The notes: generated by a model not told the origin, from the sequence alone. Shown: positions 53,943-63,470, counted from the stretch's first letter. The stretch: DNA of 64,000 nucleotides from Nostoc sp. 'Peltigera membranacea cyanobiont' 210A (GCF_002246015.1 NZ_NOLJ01000008.1:350442-414441), one strand, 5' to 3'. Program-made: numbers and translations.

Positions 53943-54210
53943 GATCCCCCCTAGCCTCCCTTAATAAGCTACCGTGTATACACAAGTCTGTTTTACCTTT
54001 GTATCCCAGAACTACCCCCTTTAATCCTCCCGTTTATTGGGGGAAAAATAAATCTACTTCCCTCCCCTTTATAAGGGGAGGGTTAGGGTGGGGTAATTCG
54101 ACAGACTGGTTGTGATTCGATAACTTGTGTATACACGGTAGCCTTAATAAGGGGGGAACCGGAAAAACATCTATCAAAGTCCCCCTTTTTAAGAGAGATT
54201 TAGGGGGATC
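53943..54210. repeat. Palindromic GATCCCCC element, split by another element
   Basis: The outer element runs from GATCCCCCCTAGCCTCCC at 53943 to GATTTAGGGGGATC ending at 54210; the ends are imperfect inverses. This is a common Nostoc repeat. Its centre is interrupted at CCTTAATAAG by the 173-bp element at 53969-54141. Confidence 0.75.
53969..54141. mobile_element. 173-bp MITE with 19-bp inverted repeats and 10-bp target duplication
   Basis: Left end CTACCGTGTATACACAAGT (53969-53987) and right end, its exact inverse, ACTTGTGTATACACGGTAG (54123-54141). Both flanks are CCTTAATAAG (53959-53968 and 54142-54151), a perfect 10-bp target duplication. It has no transposase, so it must have moved with a transposase from elsewhere. 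Confidence 0.92.
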
Positions 54211-54884
54211 AAGATATGTGCAACTATTAAATTGGTAAAATACCATTTCACTTTAATAATGATACAAATACGCTAGTAGGGGCAGCATTGCCATGACCTT
54301 ACGAGAAATCTATATATATCAGGTGTATCAGAATTTTCGTGAATTGGTATAAAACATTGCTGGATTTCAATACTGTTCGGTTAAGCATTTTTAACTTGAA
54401 ATTGGGCTTTGGAAAAAGGTTACGGGGTTTGGGTTAAAAGCTTTTCTTTTCCCTTTTACCGTAAATCAAAGGGTTTAAGACCCCAACAATACAGGTAGCG
54501 CCAGTTTCAGTCGGGGTTTAAATCCCCGTCTGAACGCAAACAGCGTGCCGTAGGCAAAATGTCTTTAATTTTGAATTTTGTTAGCGCAGCGTAAAGCCTT
54601 CGGCATGGCTTCGCTTAGAGCGAGTCTTCGTTCGCTTTTAGCGTCTCGTAGAGAGCGTCATTTTGAATTTTGAATTGTTAATCATGGGGTGATGTTCTAG
54701 TAGCGATCGCTCCAATTTGGCTTTACAAAAAAAGGTGGATGTAGGGTTGCAAATTCTCATCCCATAGCTAGACGCAAAGATTTTTATAGTCATTTAGCAT
54801 CATGGGGGAAATGTACCTCACAAAACCGAAAACTGGAAAGATAAATGAGGTTGTTACCTAGCTAAATTTCTGGAATTCGTCATC
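54211..54884. other. Intergenic region with dispersed repeats upstream of sucrose synthase
   Basis: No gene. It contains a GGGGTTTAAATCCCC palindrome near 54513-54527 and a composite repeat (AATTTTGAATTTTG then GGCTTCGCTTAGAGCGAG and AGCGTCTCGTAGAGAGCGTC, ending TTTTGAATTTTGAATT), about 54560-54680. The sucrose synthase promoter should lie in the last 200 bp. Confidence 0.5.
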
Positions 54885-57296
54885 ATGTATGAACTAGTTC
54901 AAGCTCTCTCCAACGGTGATGAAAAAACTGCTCTACATCAGTTGATTTATGCGTTGAGTACTTCAGGTAAGCATTACTTCCTAAGAAATGAGATTTTGCA
55001 AGCTTTTGCTGACTACTGTCATCAATCCCAAAAGCCAACCTATTTTTACTACTCTTCTGCTGTTGGCAAACTAATACAATATACCCACGAAATAATTCTC
55101 GAAGAGGAAAGTACTTGGTTCGTGATTCGACCGAGGATTGCTAATCAAGAAGTTTGGCAACTGACAGCTGACTTTAGCAGGTTCGAGCAGATGACACCTC
55201 AAGCGCTGTTAGATGTGAGAGATCGTCTAGTCAACCGCTACCAACCCCATATTCTGGAAATCGACCTCCACCCCTTCTATGAGAGTTCTCCAAGAATTGA
55301 CGACGCGAGAAATATTGGTCAAGGTTTAGCCTTCCTCAACCGCTACCTGTGCAATCAATTGTTGACTGACTCTGAATATTGGGTAGAAATGTTATTTAAA
55401 GCGTTACATAGGTTGCAATGCAATGGTATTCGCCTATTGTTGAGCGATCGCATTTCTTCTGGTATTGAGTTAGCCAAACAAATTAAGCTAGCGCTGAAAT
55501 TGCTGAGTAAGCGATCGCCTGATGAACCTTATGAAAAATTTAGCTTTGACCTCCAAGAACTCGGCTTTCAGCCGGGTTGGGGTAACACTGCGGCGCGAGT
55601 CTCTGAAACTTTAGAACTCCTCGACCGACTTATTTACTCCCCAGAACCCGGCATTTTAGAAACATTTGTAGCTCGCGTCCCCGCTGTCTTTCGCGTCGTT
55701 CTCGTTTCCGTCCACGGCTGGGTGGGACAGGAAGATGTTTTGGGAAGAGATGAAACACTTGGTCAAGTTATCTACGTCCTCGAACAAGCTCGCAGCTTAG
55801 AAAACGAACTGCGCGAACAAATCAAACTCGCTGGACTCGACCAGCTAGGCATTAAACCCCATGTAATTATTCTGACTCGATTAATTCCTAACTGTGAAGG
55901 CACATTTTGTAACCTGCCCTTAGAAAAAGTCCAAGATACCGAAAATGCTTGGATATTGCGCGTTCCTTTTGGTGAATTCAATCCAGAAATTACGAATAAT
56001 TGGATTTCTAAATTTGATATTTGGCCCTATTTAGAGCAATTTGCTGTAGATGCAGAAAGAGAATTACTAGCTCATTTTCAAGGCAAGCCTAATCTAGTTG
56101 TTGGCAATTACAGTGATGGTAATTTAGTAGCTTTTCTCCTATCTCGGCGAATGAAAGTCACCCAGTGCAATATTGCCCATTCCTTGGCAAAACCTAAATA
56201 TCTATTTAGCAATTTGTATTGGCAAGATTTAGAAGATAAATACCACTTTTCGGTACAATTCACCGCCGATTTGATTAGTATGAATGCTGCCGACTTCATT
56301 ATTACATCGTCCTATCAAGAAATTGTCGGCACACCTGACACGATAGGTCAATACGAGTCGTACAAGTGGTTTACGATGCCGCAGTTGTATCATGTGGTTG
56401 ATGGCATTGATTTGTTTAGTCCTAAATTTAACTTAGTGCCGCCGGGGGTAAATGAAAATATTTTCTTTCCCTATAGCCAAAAAGAACATCGGGACTCTAA
56501 CCTTCGTACACAAATCCACGACTTACTCTTTACCCGCGAAGACTCTCAAATTATTGGTCAGTTAGATTATCCTAATAAGCGGTCAATCTTTGCCGTTGAT
56601 ACCGTCACCTCAATCAATAATCTCACTGGTTTAGCTGAATGCTTTGGTAAAAGTCAGGCTTTGCAAGAGCATTGCAATCTGATTTTATTAACTAGTAAAC
56701 TGCGTCCAGATGAAGCTACAAACTCAGAAGAAGCAGAAGAAATCCAAAAACTCCACAACATTATTGATGAATATCATCTCTATGGCAAGATTCGCTGGGT
56801 GGGGATGCGTATCCCTAGCAGTGAACTCGGCGAAGCCTACCGAGTAGTTGCAGATTCTCAGGGGATTTATATTCATTTTGCCCGCTTTGAATCCTTCGGG
56901 CGGAGTATTTTGGAAGCCATGATTTCCGGCTTACCTACTTTCACTACCCAATTTGGCGGCTCTTTAGAAATTCTTGATAACCAAGAAAACCGATTTAATG
57001 TTAATCCTACAGACTTAGAAGGAACAGCAACGAAAATTTTAGACTTCCTTGAAAACTGTGATGCTCGTGCGGAATACTGGCAGGAAGTTTCAGAATGGAT
57101 GAGTCAGCGAATTCATCACAAATATAATTGGCATTTACATAGCAATCAATTACTACTGCTTGCGAAAATGTTTAGTTTTTGGAACTTTGTTGCTCCCGAA
57201 AATAACGAAGCTAGAGATCGCTACATGGAAACTTTATTTCATCTCATTTATAAACCCAGAGTCGAAAAGATTTTGGAAAAGCATAAGGGGGGATGA
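54885..57296 (+). CDS. susA: Sucrose synthase
   Basis: An 803-residue sucrose synthase, which reversibly cleaves sucrose with NDP to NDP-glucose and fructose and, in nitrogen-fixing filaments, supports carbon use. The N-terminal regulatory domain (LVQALSNGDEKTALHQLIYA) precedes the GT4 catalytic part with VVDGIDLFSPKFNLVPPGVN, YPNKRSIFAVDTVTSINNLT and the nucleotide-sugar site HFARFESFGRSILEAMISGL followed by PTFTTQFGGSLEIL. Length is typical of cyanobacterial and plant forms. The GH65 phosphorylase gene follows after 319 bp. Confidence 0.96.
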   Translation: MYELVQALSNGDEKTALHQLIYALSTSGKHYFLRNEILQAFADYCHQSQKPTYFYYSSAVGKLIQYTHEIILEEESTWFVIRPRIANQEVWQLTADFSRFEQMTPQALLDVRDRLVNRYQPHILEIDLHPFYESSPRIDDARNIGQGLAFLNRYLCNQLLTDSEYWVEMLFKALHRLQCNGIRLLLSDRISSGIELAKQIKLALKLLSKRSPDEPYEKFSFDLQELGFQPGWGNTAARVSETLELLDRLIYSPEPGILETFVARVPAVFRVVLVSVHGWVGQEDVLGRDETLGQVIYVLEQARSLENELREQIKLAGLDQLGIKPHVIILTRLIPNCEGTFCNLPLEKVQDTENAWILRVPFGEFNPEITNNWISKFDIWPYLEQFAVDAERELLAHFQGKPNLVVGNYSDGNLVAFLLSRRMKVTQCNIAHSLAKPKYLFSNLYWQDLEDKYHFSVQFTADLISMNAADFIITSSYQEIVGTPDTIGQYESYKWFTMPQLYHVVDGIDLFSPKFNLVPPGVNENIFFPYSQKEHRDSNLRTQIHDLLFTREDSQIIGQLDYPNKRSIFAVDTVTSINNLTGLAECFGKSQALQEHCNLILLTSKLRPDEATNSEEAEEIQKLHNIIDEYHLYGKIRWVGMRIPSSELGEAYRVVADSQGIYIHFARFESFGRSILEAMISGLPTFTTQFGGSLEILDNQENRFNVNPTDLEGTATKILDFLENCDARAEYWQEVSEWMSQRIHHKYNWHLHSNQLLLLAKMFSFWNFVAPENNEARDRYMETLFHLIYKPRVEKILEKHKGG

Positions 57297-57336
57297 GGGA
57301 GCAGGGGAGCAGGGAGCAGGGAGCAGGGGAGAGTTA

Positions 57337-57588
57337 GAACTCCGTTCATCCACCTCAGAACTCCGTTCATCCACCTCAGAACTCCGTTCATCCACCTCAG
57401 AACTCCGTTCATCCACCTCAGAACTCCGTTCATCCACCTCAGAACTCCGTTCATCCACCTCAGAACTCCGTTCATCCACCTCGGAACTGGATTCATTCAC
57501 CTCGGAACTGGATTCATCCACCTCGGAACTGGATTCATCCACCTCAGAACTCCGTTCATCCACCTCGGAACTCCGTTCATCTAGCTCA
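57337..57588. repeat. 21-bp tandem repeat, 12 copies
   Basis: Twelve units of 21 bp (GAACTCCGTTCATCCACCTC plus A), with variants GAACTGGATTCATCCACC. They lie between susA and the GH65 gene and are open on the plus strand in the GH65 frame (ELRSSTS units). No start codon precedes them except inside susA, so I do not think they are translated. Confidence 0.93.
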
Positions 57589-57615
57589 AAGACTCAAAAT
57601 CCCCACTCCCAACTT

Positions 57616-60600
57616 ATGCAAACAAAAGGTCGTTCTCGCCATTTTATCTACACAGATTGGATATTAATCGAAACCCAGTTTGACCCTGAGCAATTGCACT
57701 CCAAAGAAACCGTCTTTACAATCGGCAATGGATACCTGGGAACAAGAGGCAGTTTTGAGGAAGGTTATCCTCATACATTGCCAGCTACTTTTATCCACGG
57801 TGTCTACGATGATGTGCCTGTGGTGTACACTGAACTGGTAAATTGCCCTGACTGGCTACCCTTGATAGTGATTGTGAATGGCGATCGCTTCCGTCTCGAT
57901 CAAGGTGAGATATTGAGCTACGATCGCCAGCTTGATTTACGCCAAGGACTACTGACTCGGGCCGTGCGTTGGCGCTCTCCCAGTGGAAACACCATAGATA
58001 TCAGCTTTGAACGCTTTGCTAGTCTTGCAGATCCGCACGTGTTGGCGCTACGCTGCCATTTAACACCAATAGATTTCGAGGGGTTAATTGAAGTTCAAGC
58101 TAGCATCAATGGCTATCCCGAAAATCAGGGTTTCAATCACTGGGAAGAATTAGATCAGGGCAAGACTCACCAAGGAATCTGGTTGCAACGCCGCACGCGC
58201 AACTCTCGAATTGAACTCGGTATGGCAGCTAAGGTGACAATATTAGGCACTGAAGCATCTTTGCAAGTCAATACCGCACCTGGTTATCCTACCTTGAGTA
58301 CGACCTTTTTGGCTAAAGTGCAGCAGACTGTAACGGTGGAAAAACTTGTGACAGTTTTTACCTCACGGGAGATTGAAGCACCAGTTGCAGCAGCTCAAGA
58401 AAAACTCGCACAACTGCCAGACTACGCAACATTGCTAAAAGCCAATGAGCAGGCATGGGATGAGGTTTGGCAGCAAAGTGACATCCTGATTGAGGGGGAT
58501 AGCACAGCTACTTTTGCTGTTCGCTACAATCTGTTTCAACTGCTGATTGCTGCCCCACGGGATGATGACAAAGTGAGCATTCCCGCTAAAACGCTTTCGG
58601 GGTTTGGCTATCGCGGTCATATTTTTTGGGATACAGAAATTTTTATGCAACCCCTATTTCTGTTTACTCAACCAGCGATCGCTCGCAATTTACTCAGTTA
58701 CCGTTGGCACACCTTACCAGGAGCTAGACGCAAAGCAGTCCATTACGGCTATAGAGGGGCAATGTTTGCCTGGGAAAGTGCTGATACCGGAGATGAAGTA
58801 ACACCACGTTGGGCTATCGGTAGTGATTTTTATGGTGAAGACGTGCGGATTTGGTGTCGCGATCGCGAAATTCACATCAATGCAGATATCCCCTACGCAA
58901 TTTGGAACTACTGGCAAGCGACTGGTGATGATGACTGGATGCAAAAGTGCGGTGCAGAGGTGATTTTGGATGCCGCCATTTTTTGGGGTAGCCGAGTCGA
59001 ATTCAATTCTGAGCGCGACCAATATGAAATTCGGGGAGTAATCGGAGCGGATGAATACCATGAATTTGTCCACAACAACGCCTTTACAAACCGGATGGCG
59101 CAATGGCATTTAGAAAAAGCGATCGCCGTCTATGATTGGCTGGCTTACAAATTCCCCGAACGAACCACCGAACTAGAACAGAAACTAAAGCTGACCCCAG
59201 AGGAACGATTGCACTGGCAAGAGATCGTCGCCAAAATATTGTTTTTCTATGACCCATCAACACGACTAATCGAGCAGTTCGAGGGATTTTTCCAATTGGA
59301 AGATATCAACTTAGCAGATTATGAACCACGCGATCGCTCCATGCAACCGATCTTGGGTATTGATAAAACCAACAAATCTCAAGTACTAAAGCAGCCAGAC
59401 GTATTAATGCTCCTATATTTAATGCGGGAATCAGCAGATTTTCCCTATAACGAAAAAGCATTACAGACAAACTGGGACTACTACGCACCCCGCACCGATA
59501 TTACTTATGGTTCGTCCCTTGGCCCAGCAGTTCAAGCCATTTTAGCTTCCGATTTGGGCAAATCAACCGTAGCTTACGAACAATTTATGCGGGCGTTAAT
59601 GGTGGATCTTGAAGATAACCGAGGTAACACCAACGATGGAATTCACGGTGCTAGTGCTGGTGGGATTTGGCAAGCTGTAATTTTTGGATTCGGCGGCATC
59701 CAACTAACTGAAAATGGCCCCGTAGCTAATCCCCACCTACCCCCTGGCTGGACGCGCCTAAAGTTTAAACTGCACTGGCGCGGGAAATGGCATGACTTCG
59801 ATTTGAAGGGATTGGGGACTGGGGACTGGGGACTAGGGACTGGGGGACAAGGGGATAAGGGGACTGGGGGACAAGGGGATAAGGGGACAAGGGGAATAAC
59901 CAATCCCCAATACCCAATACCCAATACCCAATACCCAATACCCAATACCCAGTCCCCAATCCCCAACATCCAAGGATTCATCTTCGATTTAGATGGTGTA
60001 CTAACAGATACAGCAGAACTTCACTATCTAGCTTGGCAGAAGCTAGCTGATGAAGAGGGTATACCATTTAATCGGGAAGCTAACGAAGCCTTACGGGGTG
60101 TATCCCGTCGTGCTTCCCTGATGCTGATTCTGGGAGATAGACCGTATTTGGAAGCACAAATCGAGGAGATGATGGAGCGTAAGAATCGCTATTATGTCGA
60201 ATTGATCCAAAACATGACACCCCAGGATTTGTTGCCAGGTGCGATCGCTCTATTGGATGAATTGCGGCAAGCTGATATTAAGATCGGTATTGGTTCAGCT
60301 AGTAAAAATGCCCACCCAGTGTTAAAGCGATTGGGCATTGTGGACAAAGTAGATGCGATCGCAGACGGTTACAGTGTACAAGAACCCAAGCCAGCACCCG
60401 ACCTATTTCTGTACGCAGCCAAGCAGCTAGGAATCGAACCAGCGCAATCTGTGGTTGTAGAAGATGCCGCAGCAGGTGTTGAAGCCGCTTTAGCTGCTGG
60501 GATGTGGGCAGTAGGACTTGGCCCTGTTGAACGAGTTGGAGCTGCTCATATTGTTTTACCCAGCCTAGAAGGTATTAAATGGGCAGACCTTCGAGAGCAA

Positions 60601-60630
60601 TTGAGTAACATTTCCAGACAAAAACATTAA
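57616..60630 (+). CDS. GH65 phosphorylase fused to beta-phosphoglucomutase
   Basis: A 1004-residue fusion from ATG 57616 (MQTKGRSRHFIYTDWILIET). Residues of about 10-730 are a GH65 disaccharide phosphorylase: TIGNGYLGTRGSFEEGYPHT at the N-terminus, the general acid E480 in GADEYHEFVHNNAFTNRMAQ, and GSSLGPAVQAILASDLGKST, likely phosphate-binding. Residues of about 785-1004 are a HAD-type beta-PGM with D791 and D793 in FDLDGVLTD and GVSRRASLMLILG. Together they would turn a disaccharide into glucose plus glucose 6-phosphate. The linker (about 732-784) is made of STRRs. The GH65 substrate (trehalose, kojibiose, maltose or another) is not clear. No Shine-Dalgarno sequence is visible before the ATG. 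Confidence 0.9.
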   Translation: MQTKGRSRHFIYTDWILIETQFDPEQLHSKETVFTIGNGYLGTRGSFEEGYPHTLPATFIHGVYDDVPVVYTELVNCPDWLPLIVIVNGDRFRLDQGEILSYDRQLDLRQGLLTRAVRWRSPSGNTIDISFERFASLADPHVLALRCHLTPIDFEGLIEVQASINGYPENQGFNHWEELDQGKTHQGIWLQRRTRNSRIELGMAAKVTILGTEASLQVNTAPGYPTLSTTFLAKVQQTVTVEKLVTVFTSREIEAPVAAAQEKLAQLPDYATLLKANEQAWDEVWQQSDILIEGDSTATFAVRYNLFQLLIAAPRDDDKVSIPAKTLSGFGYRGHIFWDTEIFMQPLFLFTQPAIARNLLSYRWHTLPGARRKAVHYGYRGAMFAWESADTGDEVTPRWAIGSDFYGEDVRIWCRDREIHINADIPYAIWNYWQATGDDDWMQKCGAEVILDAAIFWGSRVEFNSERDQYEIRGVIGADEYHEFVHNNAFTNRMAQWHLEKAIAVYDWLAYKFPERTTELEQKLKLTPEERLHWQEIVAKILFFYDPSTRLIEQFEGFFQLEDINLADYEPRDRSMQPILGIDKTNKSQVLKQPDVLMLLYLMRESADFPYNEKALQTNWDYYAPRTDITYGSSLGPAVQAILASDLGKSTVAYEQFMRALMVDLEDNRGNTNDGIHGASAGGIWQAVIFGFGGIQLTENGPVANPHLPPGWTRLKFKLHWRGKWHDFDLKGLGTGDWGLGTGGQGDKGTGGQGDKGTRGITNPQYPIPNTQYPIPNTQSPIPNIQGFIFDLDGVLTDTAELHYLAWQKLADEEGIPFNREANEALRGVSRRASLMLILGDRPYLEAQIEEMMERKNRYYVELIQNMTPQDLLPGAIALLDELRQADIKIGIGSASKNAHPVLKRLGIVDKVDAIADGYSVQEPKPAPDLFLYAAKQLGIEPAQSVVVEDAAAGVEAALAAGMWAVGLGPVERVGAAHIVLPSLEGIKWADLREQLSNISRQKH
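59808..59967. repeat. STRR block forming the fusion linker
   Basis: GGGGACT heptamers, GGGGGACAAGGGGATAAGG units, then six CCCAATA heptamers. The block is bounded by a perfect 16-bp inverted repeat (GGGATTGGGGACTGGG at 59808-59823; CCCAGTCCCCAATCCC at 59948-59963). In frame it gives a Gly-rich then Pro/Gln/Asn-rich linker. Confidence 0.9.
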
Positions 60631-60915
60631 ACAAACGAGAACTGCTTGATTACTTACAGCAGATTTCAAGGAAGGTGAAATACACAACGATTCGTCTTAA
60701 AGCCAGGTAGAAAGAGTATTTTACTTCTGTTATGCGTAGCCCATTCACCAATTGTTCCTCCTGAATTCTGCTGTATTAAGTCCTAATCACCCCAAACAAC
60801 TAAAACTCCCTAAAACTACGCTGAAATTGCTGATAACTGCTAAACTCCAAAAGCTAAGATCGTCTAAGTAGGGAATCTAAAACAAAACCCCACTTTAGAA
60901 ATTAGGAGCAAGAGC

Positions 60916-62265
60916 GTGGATTTGGACGATTTAGCTTTGCAGATAGAGAACATGCGTAAGCGCGTCGCCCTCTTGCAACGCCAAAGTGAACAGCAAGAAG
61001 CACAAGCAGATATTGAACTCGTTACCGCAGTATTCAAAGAAGTTTACCTAGCTTTGGAAGAACTCAAACTAGTGAATGAAGATTTAAAGCAGCAGAATGA
61101 AGAATTATCCAACACTCAACAGGCCTTGGTAGCACAAGGTCAACGTTACCAAGAATTATTTGAGGAAGTACCAGACGCTTATTTTGTGACTGATACAAAA
61201 GGGATAATTCAGGAAGCTAACTCAGCCGCCACCACTCTGCTTAACATTTCCAAAAGTTTGTTGTTGGGTAAATCCATAGGGATTTTTGTGCTTGAGAAAG
61301 AAGTAATTGCTTTTCATTTGAAACTAACTCACCTGCGCGATCGCGCCCAATTCCCAGACTGGAAAATGCAAGAGTGGGAAGTAAACTTGCGACCGCGTGA
61401 CAAAACACCTATTGTGGCTGCGGTTAAAGTGGTTGCTATCCGTAATCAATCTAGTGAGTTAGTTAGTCTGCGCTGGCTATTGCGGGATATTGGCGAAAGT
61501 AAGCGAACCCAAGCCAAGCTGCAATGGGCAGAAGAGGCGATGCGACAAGCGCTTGCTAAAGAAAGGGAGTTTAGCGAACTTAAATCCCGCTTGCTCACCA
61601 TCACCTCCCATGAGTTTCGCACCCCTTTGGCTACCATCCACTCTTCTGCTGAACTACTAGAATATTATCGCCACCTCTGGAGCGAACAGCGACAACAGAC
61701 CCACCTGCGTCGCATTCAAACATCAGTTATGCATATAACTCAGTTGTTGAATGATGTATTAGTACTGAGTCAGGATGAAACAGGCAAGTTAGAGTTTAAT
61801 CCAACACCCATAAATTTAGTGGAATTTTGCCGCGATTTATTAGAAGAATTACAACAGAGCGATCGCTCACAACATGCGATCGTTTTTAACAGTGAGTGCG
61901 AATGTACACCAGCTAATTTAGACGCCAAACTACTCCGACAAATCTTGAGTAATTTATTCTCGAATTGTCTAAAATACTCTCCCATTGGTAGTACAGTTAG
62001 GTTTTCTGTAACCACTGCCAACGAGCAAGCTATATTTCAGACTCAAGACTCTGGTATTGGCATTCCCGCTGCTGACATTGAACACATCTTTGAACCCTTC
62101 CATCGCGCCAGTAATACAGCCAATATCCCAGGAATGGGATTGGGGATGTCCATCGTCAAACAGGCTGTAGATTTACATGGCGGCGAGATTACAGTTGAAA
62201 GTGCGATCGGTACGGGAACTACCTTTACAGTCATTTTGCCATTTTCAATAAATTTCCATGTATAG
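60916..62265 (+). CDS. PAS sensor histidine kinase
   Basis: A 449-residue kinase from a GTG start with AGGAG about 8 bases upstream. Order: a coiled coil (LEELKLVNEDLKQQNEELSN), a PAS domain at about 75-200 (YFVTDTKGIIQEANSAATTL), the H-box LLTITSHEFRTPLATIHSSA with the phospho-His, N-box ILSNLFSNCLKYSPIGSTVR, G1 TQDSGIGIPAADIEHIFEPF and G2 GMGLGMSIVKQAVDLHGGEI. No membrane segment or partner regulator is nearby. Family members act in redox or light sensing, but the signal here is unknown. Confidence 0.92.
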   Translation: MDLDDLALQIENMRKRVALLQRQSEQQEAQADIELVTAVFKEVYLALEELKLVNEDLKQQNEELSNTQQALVAQGQRYQELFEEVPDAYFVTDTKGIIQEANSAATTLLNISKSLLLGKSIGIFVLEKEVIAFHLKLTHLRDRAQFPDWKMQEWEVNLRPRDKTPIVAAVKVVAIRNQSSELVSLRWLLRDIGESKRTQAKLQWAEEAMRQALAKEREFSELKSRLLTITSHEFRTPLATIHSSAELLEYYRHLWSEQRQQTHLRRIQTSVMHITQLLNDVLVLSQDETGKLEFNPTPINLVEFCRDLLEELQQSDRSQHAIVFNSECECTPANLDAKLLRQILSNLFSNCLKYSPIGSTVRFSVTTANEQAIFQTQDSGIGIPAADIEHIFEPFHRASNTANIPGMGLGMSIVKQAVDLHGGEITVESAIGTGTTFTVILPFSINFHV

Positions 62266-62448
62266 CTAATCAATCACTTTTATTTATCGAATTTAAAAAA
62301 AAAAGTAATTGCTTGTATGCTAGAAGGTCTTTAAAGTAGAGTTAGCCGGTCAACAATGAGTTGATTGTAAAGTTTTTCTTCGCAGCAGCTTAGGGAAACG
62401 AACTCAAAGACTTTGTATCTTTAAATATGAGCTTAAAATATTACGCCT

Positions 62449-62886
62449 GTGGTAATCTCTAACAAATCAGAATACGCACTTCTAGCCCTGTTAGAGTTAG
62501 CAACCTGCTACCCTAAGGGTGAAGCCCTACAAATTCGAGAAATAGCGGCCTTGCAAGATATCCCGAACCGCTATTTAGAACAACTTCTAGCAACATTAAG
62601 ACGTGGAGGTTTAATTAAGAGTATACGCGGAGCCAAAGGTGGCTATGTTCTGGCACGAGATCCCGGAAAGATTACAGTGTTGGATGCTTTTAGCTGCATG
62701 GAAGGGTCAGATATTGTTGTCTCTCCTTCTGAGCCGACTCCCAACACGGTAGAAGGTGAGCTAATTCAGGAAGTTTGGCAAGAAGCACGTCAGGCGGCTA
62801 ACTCCGTTTTGGAAAAATATACACTCCAAGACCTTTGTGAACGAAGATCGATCCGAGAACAGAAGGAACTAATGTATTACATTTAA
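62449..62886 (+). CDS. Rrf2 family transcriptional regulator
   Basis: A 145-residue DNA-binding regulator from GTG 62449 (VVISNKSEYALLALLELATC). The winged helix is KGEALQIREIAALQDIPNRY then LEQLLATLRRGGLIKSIRGA and KGGYVLARDPGKITVLDAFS. The three clustered cysteines of IscR-type Fe-S members are missing; only scattered Cys (LLELATC, FSCMEG, DLCERR) are present, so Fe-S sensing cannot be assumed. The target genes are unknown; neighbours do not form an operon with it. Confidence 0.88.
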   Translation: MVISNKSEYALLALLELATCYPKGEALQIREIAALQDIPNRYLEQLLATLRRGGLIKSIRGAKGGYVLARDPGKITVLDAFSCMEGSDIVVSPSEPTPNTVEGELIQEVWQEARQAANSVLEKYTLQDLCERRSIREQKELMYYI

Positions 62887-63017
62887 CAAGGATGGTCAAA
62901 TAATTACTAATTTGTAATTCGTAATTAAAAAGGGAAAATGAAAATAATAACCAGCAATCTGTGACGCTGTTATATGCCTGAAGTCAATTTTCAACAGCAA
63001 ATAGTGCCGCTACTCTC

Positions 63018-63384
63018 GTGGAGAGTTATGCAGCAGGAAAACGGAACTTTAGTAAAGCAGAACTGGGTAATGCTGATTTGCAAGGCATTAACTTGAAAGG
63101 ATCTGACCTGAGTTATGCTGACTTGAGTGAAGCTAACCTGAGTAGCGCTAATTTGAGGGGAACTGATTTGAGCAATGCCTTTCTGAGTCAAGCTAATCTG
63201 AAAGATGCCGATCTTAGGGGAGCATTATTGATGTCAGCGAATCTCCGCCAAGCCGATCTCAAAGGAGCGAACCTGGAAAAAGCAGACTGCGATTACCTAC
63301 GGTAGGCTACGCCAACGCAACACCCATTTTCCCCAAGATTTCGACCCACTGAAAGCGGGTATGCAGATTAAATTTGAAGATTGA
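63018..63384 (+). pseudogene. Pentapeptide repeat protein, C-terminus broken by a 19-bp insertion
   Basis: From GTG 63018 the frame gives an N-cap (ESYAAGKRNFSKAELGNADL) and about a dozen A(D/N)LxG pentapeptides (LKGSDLSYADLSEANLSSAN, LKDADLRGALLMSANLRQAD), forming a right-handed beta helix, then stops after DCDYLR. In another frame the sequence continues RNTHFPQDFDPLKAGMQIKF to a TGA at 63382-63384, which matches the usual family ending. So 19 bp around GGTAGGCTACGCCAA (63297-63315) look inserted. The product from the current stop would lack its C-terminal cap. Confidence 0.7.
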
Positions 63385-63470
63385 TATAATTTAAGTTAAA
63401 CGATCGTACTGACCTCAAGATAGAAGATATTTCTCTCAAAAGAGTTGTATTTTGGTAAAAAAGCCTATCT

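Noticed and set aside
53924..54246. Small ORFs in the nested repeat
   Set aside because: They translate inverted-repeat DNA only.
54505..54535. tRNA-like arm (GTCGGGGTTTAAATCCCCGTC)
   Set aside because: No acceptor or anticodon stem around it; it is a palindrome common in Nostoc repeats.
57160..57615. N-terminal extension of the GH65 fusion through the 21-bp repeats
   Set aside because: It would start inside sucrose synthase and translate repeats; the GH65 fold begins after ATG 57616.
59306..59981. Minus-strand frames in the GH65 region
   Set aside because: Shadow frames; the low-complexity ones are the inverse reading of STRRs.
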